A program made the position numbers and the translations under genes. The notes beneath the pieces are model-generated. The model ran no database searches, had not been told where the DNA came from, and was given only the letters and a program-made list of their open reading frames with translations. From the NCBI GenBank assembly GCA_910584945.1, contig CAJUDY010000069.1:1-10820 (forward strand): a DNA stretch of 10,820 nt. Direction: 5' to 3'. How positions within the stretch are numbered: position 1 is the first letter of the stretch; every line of letters begins with the position of its first letter. The stretch is from an uncultured Lachnospiraceae bacterium. Lineage in GTDB: Bacteria; Bacillota; Clostridia; Lachnospirales; Lachnospiraceae. Of this stretch, positions 6,106 through 10,820 are shown in pieces.

Positions 6106-7533
6106 TTAGCTGTACTCAGGCTTTGGCTGCTGCCGGATATGTTTCCCGTCCAACTGCCTATAAGTTGCTGCTATGACAACAACGGAAAACAAAAATGTTA
6201 AAATGTCGGATACCGGCATGGAGTACAGAACTCCATCCAGACCATAAAAACGCGGCAGGAGGAGTGCAAACCCAACGCCAAACATGATCTCCCTTACCAT
6301 GGAAAGCATGGTGGACGCCGCCGCCTTTCCCATGGCCTGCAGGAAGATGAATGCCGCCTTATTCACACAGGCAAACACAACCATGCAGAGGTAAATCCGG
6401 AATGCCCGGACTGCAAATTCCGTATAATACGTACTCTCATTGGCCGCACCAAAGATGCCGATCATCAAAGCCGGGAAAAATTCTACAATGACAAGTGCCA
6501 GGATGCCAACCGATGCCTCTGCCGCCAGCAGTTTTGTAAACAGCTCTTTTACCCTTTTTTTCGCTCCGGCGCCCATGTTATACCCAACGATGGGGATGCA
6601 GCCTGCAGCCATGCCGACCACAATGGATATTACGATCTGGAAGAACTTCATTACAATCCCCACCACGGCCATGGGGATCTGTGCATACTGCTCCTGACCA
6701 AATACGGCATCCAGAGCGCCGTACCGCCGGATCATGTTATTGATAGCGGCCATGGCAGCCACAAGGGATATCTGTGACAAAAAGCTGCAGATCCCCAGCA
6801 TCAGCGTCCTGCCCGCAATGTCCCATTTCAGTTTAAAATCCTCTTTGCCGAACTTTACGGTTTTGGTGTGGGTGAGGTACCACACTGCCAGAACAGCCGT
6901 CACCACCTGGCCGATCACCGTCGCCACCGCAGCGCCCATCATGCCCCACCGGAATCCAAAGATAAATACCGGGTCAAGGATCACATTCACTGCCGCCCCC
7001 GCAAGCGTAGATGCCATGGCAAATTTCGGGCTGCCGTCCGCGCGGATGACAGGGTTCATTGCCTGCCCGAACATATAAAAAGGAATCCCCAGAGTGATCC
7101 AGAAGAAATATTCCATTGAATTGCGGAAGGTCTCTTCATTCACAGTACCTCCGAACATAGCGATGATCCGGCTGCTGAATACAAGATAGACCCCGCACAG
7201 CACAAGGCTGAAAATAACCGTGAGCAGAATGGAATTTCCCATACTTCTGCCCGCATCCTGCGGCCTGCCTTTTCCCATGCTCAGGCTCACAAACGCACAG
7301 CAGCCATCGCCCACCATTACCGCAACAGCAAGAGCGATCACCGTCAGCGGAAATACCACTGTATTGGCTGCATTTCCATAAGACCCAAGATATGAAGCAT
7401 TGGCAATAAATATCTGGTCGACGATATTGTACAGTGCACCCACAAGAAGTGAAATGATACAGGGGACTGCGTATTTCCCCATCAGCCGGGAAACCGGCTC
7501 TTCCATCAGAAATGTATTGTTTTTTGTTTCCAT
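6106..7533 (-). CDS. MATE-family multidrug efflux protein
   Basis: A 475-residue polytopic membrane protein with the length and pattern of about 12 helices typical of MATE transporters, which use H+ or Na+ gradients to expel cationic drugs. Diagnostic stretches are the N-terminal PVSRLMGKYAVPCIISLL and LYNIVDQIFIA segments, GQAMNPVIRADGSPKFAM, LDPVFIFGF, and the second-half repeat GCIPIVGYNMGAGAKKRVKE. It resembles the MepA-like branch common in Firmicutes. The ATG follows AAAGGAG with a 7-base gap (ACAAAAA region). A terminator hairpin in the leader suggests conditional expression. No terminator is evident after its TAA at 6106-6108, and the marR promoter begins about 44 bases later, so read-through into marR-ABC is possible. 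Substrate cannot be told from sequence. Confidence 0.93.
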   Translation of the reverse strand: METKNNTFLMEEPVSRLMGKYAVPCIISLLVGALYNIVDQIFIANASYLGSYGNAANTVVFPLTVIALAVAVMVGDGCCAFVSLSMGKGRPQDAGRSMGNSILLTVIFSLVLCGVYLVFSSRIIAMFGGTVNEETFRNSMEYFFWITLGIPFYMFGQAMNPVIRADGSPKFAMASTLAGAAVNVILDPVFIFGFRWGMMGAAVATVIGQVVTAVLAVWYLTHTKTVKFGKEDFKLKWDIAGRTLMLGICSFLSQISLVAAMAAINNMIRRYGALDAVFGQEQYAQIPMAVVGIVMKFFQIVISIVVGMAAGCIPIVGYNMGAGAKKRVKELFTKLLAAEASVGILALVIVEFFPALMIGIFGAANESTYYTEFAVRAFRIYLCMVVFACVNKAAFIFLQAMGKAAASTMLSMVREIMFGVGFALLLPRFYGLDGVLYSMPVSDILTFLFSVVVIAATYRQLDGKHIRQQPKPEYS

Positions 7534-7550
7534 TTTTGTCTCCTTTCATA

Positions 7551-7602
7551 CAAAAACAGCGTATAGCCCCGGCTGCTGGATTTACGCCGGAGGCTACACG
7601 CT
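7551..7602 (-). terminator. Intrinsic terminator / attenuator hairpin in the MATE leader
   Basis: On the minus strand AGCGTGTAGCC, a bulged base and CCGGC pair with GCCGG and GGCTATACGCT: a 16-bp stem with one G-U pair and a 12-base loop (7574-7585). It is followed at once by GTTTTTG (7551-7557) and then the MATE ribosome site. A strong terminator between promoter and ribosome site means the gene is expressed only on read-through, as for antibiotic-induced attenuators such as the tet(M) leader. The inducer and any antiterminator pairing are not identified. Confidence 0.7.
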
Positions 7603-7633
7603 GAATATATATAACAGTATGTTTATAAAGAAT

Positions 7634-7662
7634 AGGATACCCCTTTATCTAAAAAAATTCAA
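7634..7662 (-). promoter_or_regulatory. Possible promoter of the MATE gene
   Basis: -35 TTGAAT (7657-7662) and -10 TATCCT (7634-7639), each 4 of 6 to consensus, are separated by 17 bases. A start near 7627 would give a leader of about 95 bases containing the attenuator hairpin. AT-rich surroundings (TTTATAAACATACTG) allow other choices, so the assignment is tentative. Confidence 0.4.
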
Positions 7663-7686
7663 AGGCGTTTTTGCACAAAAACTTTG
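7651..7686 (-). terminator. Likely terminator after the P-type ATPase / ABC relic
   Basis: On the minus strand CAAAG-TTTTTG-TG-CAAAAA-CGC-CTTTG forms an A/T-rich hairpin (7660-7686) with a small internal bulge and a tight loop, followed by AA and seven T residues. It would end transcripts from the csoR-regulated ATPase before the MATE leader. The two-base loop and weak pairs lower confidence. Confidence 0.5.
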
Positions 7687-7750
7687 TTGTTTATGTTTCT
7701 GCAATATGTACAGATTGTTATGACCAAGTATCATTTTCAGTCATTATTTC

Positions 7751-7828
7751 TCACTGTATCTGCCAGCCCTCCGCCTGTCCTCTGATCCGCACGAGCTCCC
7801 TGTAGATTCCCGCCTGATCCAACAGTTC
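7751..7828 (-). pseudogene. Remnant: last 25 codons of an ABC exporter
   Basis: Immediately past the P-type ATPase stop, a different frame reads ELLDQAGIYRELVRI then RGQAEGWQIQ and a TGA at 7751-7753. This is the typical C-terminal end of a clostridial ABC exporter ATPase domain (the ...EELL-x-x-x-GIY-R... segment that follows the switch histidine region). There is no start or upstream ABC sequence, because the ATPase gene occupies that position. I infer a leftover of an ABC gene interrupted or replaced by the csoR-ATPase cassette. The match is by pattern memory and the piece is short. Confidence 0.6.
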
Positions 7829-9704
7829 AGGCTCTTTTTCTCCATTTCAGCAGGAATGCCGAATTGACAATCACAAGGACAGATCCCGCATTATGTACAA
7901 GAGCGCCGACAACCGGATTCAGTATGCCTGTAACCGCCAGGGCAATCGCTATAAAATTAAGCGTCATGGAAAATGTAAGGTTCCATTTTATGGTAGCCAT
8001 CATTCTTTTTGAAAGCATAAGCAGATGCGGCAGTTCCCCTACCTTATCATCCACAAGGGCAATATCTGCCGCATCCACGGCAATATCACTCCCAATGCCG
8101 CCCATGGCAATCCCGACATCCGCCTTTTTTAATGCCGGCGCATCATTGATGCCATCCCCGATCATACAGACAGGCTTTCCTTTCCTCTGGCATTCCTCAA
8201 TATACCGCAGTTTATCTTCCGGCAGACACTGTGCGCACACTTCATCAATGTGAAGCTGTCCCGCCATATTCTGTGCAGCGTTCTGGCTGTCCCCTGTCAG
8301 CAGAACAGATTCTATACCGGTCCTTTTCAGGGCGGCAACCATCTCCCCGCTCTCTGCCCTGAGTGTGTCTGACAGAACCACATATCCGACAGACCGGGTG
8401 TCTGCCGCAAGGTAAGTAACCGTACATCCCTTTTGTAAATACGCATGAACTTCCGGCCAGTCTGAAACCTTGATATTATTTTCTGCCAGCAGTTCCTTAT
8501 TTCCTGCATAGACAGCCCTGCCATCCAGAACTGCCGAAACCCCCTGTCCCGGAACCATCCGGAAAGACACCGGATGGATAAGGGCCTGCCTGCATTCCTG
8601 CCGATAAGAGTTTACGATGGCTTTTCCGAGGGGATGTTCGGAAAGCTGTTCCACAGATGCCGCAAGACGGAATACTTCATCTTCATCGCAGCCTTCTGCC
8701 ATGCTTTTTACAGCAACGACGCGCGGCACCCCGCAGGTAAGCGTCCCCGTCTTGTCAAATGCCGCCTTTTTTACCATGGAAAGCCGCTCCAGCGCATCCC
8801 CTTCCCTGACGAGGAACCCGTGCTTTGTTGCATTTCCTATTGCGGCCATGATCGCTGTCGGTGTGGCAAGAACCAGCGCACAGGGACAGAATACCACCAG
8901 GATCGTAACAGCACGGATGATTTCACCTGTGGCAAGCCATGTAACGAATGCGGCTGACAGCGCTATTACCACGATCCACGTTGCAAAGCGGTCGGCAAGC
9001 CCGACGATTTTTGCTTTCCCCGCGTCTGCGGACTGTACCAGCCGTATCATCCTCTGGATGGAGCTGTCCTCCCCGACTTTTAATGCCTCCATCTCAAAAG
9101 CGCCGAACTGGTTCACGGTCCCGCTGGAAACCGCATCGCCTGCCGTTTTATCCACGGGCATGGATTCCCCTGTCATGACCGACTGGTTAATGGATGTCTG
9201 CCCGGAAAGGATTACCCCGTCTACAGGCACTGTTTCTCCAGGGAGTATGCGAAGGATGTCCCCCACGCATACCTCCTCTGCCGGGACTGTTTCTTCCGTC
9301 CCGTCCTTTAACCGCCTTGCTGTATGCGGCGTCAGGCGGACAAGCTTTTCAATGCCCGCCCTTGCCTTTGCCACGGTCAGATCTTCAAGAAGGGCTCCAA
9401 GCTGCATGATGAAAGCCACTTCCCCTGCCGCAAAAGTCTCCCCGATACACAGGGATGCGATCAGTGCGATGGAAACAAGCACATCCGCTTTGATGTCAAA
9501 AGCAGTAATAAGCCCGATAACTGCCTCCAATATAATAGGAATCCCGCATAATATGATGGAAACCCATGCCGCGTCAAAAGGCAGGGGAACCATATCAAAA
9601 ATACTTACAAGAAGCGCTGCCCCGGATATGGCAAGCAGCACAATGTCTTTCTTTATGCCCCCAGCCTCCAGTAATCCCTCTACTTTCTTCATCGTTTTCT
9701 TCAT
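7827..9704 (-). CDS. copA: CPC-type P1B heavy-metal ATPase, CsoR-controlled, probable copper exporter
   Basis: A 625-residue metal-exporting ATPase of the cytoplasmic membrane with all core motifs: TGE 178-180, metal site C273-P274-C275 in FCPCALVLATP, phosphorylated Asp317 in DKTGT, SEHPLG 355-360 in the nucleotide domain, and GDGINDAP 516-523. No N-terminal HMA domain exists, so the protein is shorter than typical CopA. The ATG at 9702-9704 is chosen because AAAGGAG lies 8 bases upstream; the longer reading to 9773 would begin inside the -35 box and run through the -10 and operator. Copper is inferred from CPC plus the CsoR-type regulator and sites. However, the last helices read WNLTFSMTLN and LVHNAGSVLVIVNS, without the YN and MxxSS signatures of Cu(I) pumps and closer to Zn/CtpC-type ends, so another metal is possible. 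The gene symbol is provisional. Confidence 0.88.
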   Translation of the reverse strand: MKKTMKKVEGLLEAGGIKKDIVLLAISGAALLVSIFDMVPLPFDAAWVSIILCGIPIILEAVIGLITAFDIKADVLVSIALIASLCIGETFAAGEVAFIMQLGALLEDLTVAKARAGIEKLVRLTPHTARRLKDGTEETVPAEEVCVGDILRILPGETVPVDGVILSGQTSINQSVMTGESMPVDKTAGDAVSSGTVNQFGAFEMEALKVGEDSSIQRMIRLVQSADAGKAKIVGLADRFATWIVVIALSAAFVTWLATGEIIRAVTILVVFCPCALVLATPTAIMAAIGNATKHGFLVREGDALERLSMVKKAAFDKTGTLTCGVPRVVAVKSMAEGCDEDEVFRLAASVEQLSEHPLGKAIVNSYRQECRQALIHPVSFRMVPGQGVSAVLDGRAVYAGNKELLAENNIKVSDWPEVHAYLQKGCTVTYLAADTRSVGYVVLSDTLRAESGEMVAALKRTGIESVLLTGDSQNAAQNMAGQLHIDEVCAQCLPEDKLRYIEECQRKGKPVCMIGDGINDAPALKKADVGIAMGGIGSDIAVDAADIALVDDKVGELPHLLMLSKRMMATIKWNLTFSMTLNFIAIALAVTGILNPVVGALVHNAGSVLVIVNSAFLLKWRKRA

Positions 9705-9721
9705 ATCAGGCGCTCCTTTCC

Positions 9722-9773
9722 ATACCCATGGGGGTATATGCATATTATACATATAGGGGTATGGGGTTGTCAA
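9722..9773 (-). promoter_or_regulatory. Promoter and CsoR-type operator of the P-type ATPase gene
   Basis: On the minus strand consensus -35 TTGACA (9768-9773) and -10 TATAAT (9744-9749) are spaced by 18 bases. Just downstream, ATACCC-CCAT-GGGTAT (9722-9737) is a perfect 6-base inverted repeat of the CsoR type covering the predicted start of transcription. A second C-rich copy, CCATACCCCTATAT, lies in the spacer (about 9750-9764), so a second repressor tetramer may bind between the boxes. Confidence 0.82.
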
Positions 9774-9780
9774 GATATAA

Positions 9781-9809
9781 AAAAAACAGTCATAGCGACT
9801 GTTTTTTTT
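9781..9809 (-). terminator. Terminator between csoR and the P-type ATPase gene
   Basis: AAAAAACAGTC (9781-9791) pairs perfectly with GACTGTTTTTT (9797-9807) around a 5-base loop, with T-runs on both strands. It ends csoR transcripts about 35 bases past the csoR stop and could work in both directions. It separates csoR from the ATPase, which has its own promoter 8 bases further on. Confidence 0.88.
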
Positions 9810-9843
9810 GCCCGCAATCCAAACGGTATATTTTACATTTTGT

Positions 9844-10119
9844 CTATTTCATGTTTGCGAAACGTTCCACTGCCTTCGTAAAACTTTCGATGGTCTTCTC
9901 CGCATCCCCATGTTCAATCCCGTCGCGCACACAATGCTTAATATGCCCTTCCAATACAACCTGCCCGCATTTATGCAGGGCGGATTTTGCCGCATTGATC
10001 TGGGAAAGGATGTCTTCGCATGGGATATCTTCATCCACCATACGGTCAATCGCCTGTATCTGCCCAAGTATTTTGGCCAGCCTGCGGTGCAGATTTTCGG
10101 CATCCATACACTGCCTCAT
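9844..10119 (-). CDS. csoR: CsoR/RcnR-family metal-responsive repressor
   Basis: A 91-residue all-helical repressor of the CsoR/RcnR (DUF156) family, which binds operator DNA as a tetramer and lets go when metal binds. The copper-type ligand set is present: C34 (in DIPCEDIL), H59 and C63 (in EGHIKHC). Extra cysteines at 4 and 51 are not part of the standard site. The helix-1 segment NLHRRLAKILGQIQAIDRM is characteristic. The start ATG at 10117-10119 follows GGAGGTGA closely; upstream in-frame codons read through the operator and are rejected. It lies ahead of the ATPase gene with matching operator sites at both promoters, so it probably represses both. Cu(I) is the best guess for the signal, but related proteins with the same residues can respond to other ligands. 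Confidence 0.92.
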   Translation of the reverse strand: MRQCMDAENLHRRLAKILGQIQAIDRMVDEDIPCEDILSQINAAKSALHKCGQVVLEGHIKHCVRDGIEHGDAEKTIESFTKAVERFANMK

Positions 10120-10132
10120 AGTTTCACCTCCG

Positions 10133-10184
10133 TATACCGTTAGGGGTATATGGATATTATATTTGCCTTTGTATGTTTTGTCAA
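10133..10184 (-). promoter_or_regulatory. Promoter and CsoR-type operator of csoR
   Basis: On the minus strand -35 TTGACA (10179-10184), 17 bases, -10 TATAAT (10156-10161): both boxes are perfect. Downstream, TATACC-CCTAAC-GGTATA (10133-10150) is a perfect inverted repeat related to the site at the ATPase promoter and overlaps the start of transcription. This supports autorepression. Confidence 0.85.
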
Positions 10185-10199
10185 GTTTGTACACGGATC

Positions 10200-10300
10200 A
10201 AGACAGCGGCCTAAGCAGAGCCGGACAGGCGGAGGAAAATCACCAGAAGCCATATTAACCGTCCGATGCTTCCAGACTCTTTTTCGTTTTGAGCAGGACA
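10200..10300 (-). pseudogene. Possible N-terminal remnant of a second ABC exporter
   Basis: After the ABC fragment's stop, one frame reads about NEKESGSIGRLIWLLVIF then LRLSGSA and a stop, without a usable start codon. A charged start followed by GSIGRL and a hydrophobic stretch is the usual look of the beginning of the second half in tandem ABC exporter pairs. If real, it is the other end of the gene whose tail lies at 7751-7828. Weak, short, and possibly coincidence. Confidence 0.25.
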
Positions 10301-10310
10301 AACGCAACAC

Positions 10311-10571
10311 CTATTCCATCACCCAGCTCTGGCTCTGCGTCTGGAGCTTCACCATGCGGGCATAGATACCGTTCTTTTTCAGAAGCATATCAGAACTGCC
10401 CTGCTCTGCCACTGTGCCTTCAGAAAGGACGACAATCTGATCCGCCCCGGCAACGGTACGCATACGGTGTGCAATGATCATGACCGTCTTATTCTCAATC
10501 AGCCTTGACAGGGATTCCTGGATCAGCGTCTCATTTTCCACATCAAGGCTTGCGGTCGCCTCATCCATAAA
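10311..10571 (-). pseudogene. Truncated ABC exporter: C-terminal end of the ATPase domain
   Basis: About 86 residues matching the end of an ABC exporter ATPase domain: the Walker B end and D-loop (DEATASLD), the switch histidine in IIAHR, then SEGTVAEQGSSDMLL and KKNGIYARM to the stop. Membrane domain, Walker A, Q-loop and signature are absent. The first Met is the hydrophobic position just before the Walker B Asp, not a start codon. Homology stops there; upstream the frame reads AGAGLHF, unlike the expected signature-to-Walker B sequence. The gene was cut at this point by a rearrangement or insertion. No function is expected. Confidence 0.85.
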
Positions 10572-10767
10572 GTGTAGCCCCGCCCCCGCAACTACCTAAA
10601 ACAGCGGTATTAACGGTATGTAAAACTGTGTTTTGTGTTCTTTCTTTCAAATTCACCATCGAAAAAAGCATGACCACCGCCATGCCTTTTTCCTTCACAG
10701 ATATGTCATCTTACCTTCCTGCCTGCGGCCTATTCCCCCAGGCTATGTACCCTCTCTCCTTCCTGCC
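10572..10767. other. Non-coding stretch abutting the ABC break point; possible mobile-element end
   Basis: About 196 bases without a supported gene. Next to the break the minus strand reads GTAGTTGCGGGGGC then GGGGCTACA, and slightly further in is a tandem of ACCGTTAATACCG type within an imperfect ACAG/CTGT inverted repeat (about 10600-10629). This may be the 3' flank and terminus of an insertion sequence whose gene ends at 10768, but I do not recognise the family and cannot see the other end. Confidence 0.35.
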
Positions 10768-10820
10768 CTACATGAATTTTTTCAGCACCCCCACATTCTT
10801 CTTCGCCAGCGCCTTTTTCG
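10768..10820 (-). CDS. C-terminal tip of an unrecognised protein (runs off right edge)
   Basis: The minus strand is open from the right edge to a TAG at 10768-10770, ending KKALAKKNVGVLKKFM. Only 16 residues are visible, lysine-rich. They lie about 200 bases from the point where the ABC gene is broken, so a transposase or other mobile-element protein is possible, but nothing here proves it or even that this frame is coding. Confidence 0.25.
   Translation of the reverse strand, partial: KKALAKKNVGVLKKFM

Noticed and set aside
7645..7734. 29-codon open frame upstream of the MATE gene as a leader peptide
   Set aside because: It has no ribosome site, lies mostly upstream of the likely promoter and runs through a terminator-like hairpin, so there is no good reason to think it is translated.
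8617..9756. Long plus-strand open frame of 379 codons
   Set aside because: It lies opposite the P-type ATPase gene, has low-complexity Ser/Thr/Ala-rich composition, no ribosome site and no recognisable domain; it is a shadow of the real gene.
9705..9773. Extended N-terminus of the CPC-type ATPase starting at 9773
   Set aside because: The extension would be read from a TTG that is part of the -35 box and through the -10 and operator; the ATG at 9702-9704 has a proper ribosome site.
10120..10194. Extended N-terminus of CsoR starting at 10194
   Set aside because: The added residues span the promoter and operator; the ATG at 10117-10119 has GGAGGTGA just upstream and gives the usual family length.
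10572..10820. Group II intron 3' end next to the ABC break
   Set aside because: I found no domain V-like hairpin or typical intron end before the junction.

Overview
This window looks like part of the chromosome, or an accessory island, of a Gram-positive anaerobe of the Clostridia, most likely Lachnospiraceae-like. The basis is moderate GC content, strong AGGAGG-type ribosome binding sites, consensus vegetative promoters and protein families common in that group. The taxon is an inference and was not tested. Every gene I can support is on the minus strand, so transcription runs from high to low coordinates. The theme is export: two heavy-metal P-type ATPases, one heterodimeric ABC exporter, one MATE pump, two dedicated regulators, and remnants of one or two further ABC exporters.

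Layout in the direction of transcription. (1) 10820-10570: the last residues of an unrecognised protein, then about 200 bases of unexplained DNA that abuts the broken 3' end of an ABC exporter gene (10311-10571). (2) 10200-7829: a metal-response cassette with csoR (9844-10119) and a CPC-type P1B ATPase (7827-9704). Each gene has its own strong promoter overlapped by an ATACCC/GGTAT-type site, and a terminator lies between them. The ATPase stop codon sits directly against the last 25 codons of another ABC exporter (7751-7828), so the cassette appears to have landed inside, or replaced, an ABC gene. (3) 7686-6106: a MATE pump (6106-7533) whose short leader carries a strong intrinsic-terminator hairpin just before the ribosome binding site, suggesting attenuation. 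(4) 6062-1707: a MarR-family regulator with an N-terminal Cys cluster and a C-terminal His-rich tail, followed without a break by the two halves of an ABC exporter. Its promoter is bracketed by a perfect 16-bp inverted repeat, the likely autoregulatory operator. (5) 1650-1: a clear promoter, then a 26-residue membrane microprotein, a 103-residue membrane-anchored protein with an acidic tail, and a P1B-type ATPase that runs off the left edge. The last two overlap by ATGA. This set resembles the mycobacterial CtpC/PacL1 zinc-efflux pair in gene order and protein layout.

The units probably work as a multi-compound defence region. The csoR unit senses metal and releases its own pump, the MarR protein represses its ABC exporter until a ligand or metal relieves it, and the MATE leader may couple expression to ribosome stress. 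The most interesting unexplained parts are the PacL-like/microprotein/ATPase operon with its unusual transmembrane metal motif, the metal-ligand-rich MarR, and the csoR-ATPase cassette framed by ABC relics.
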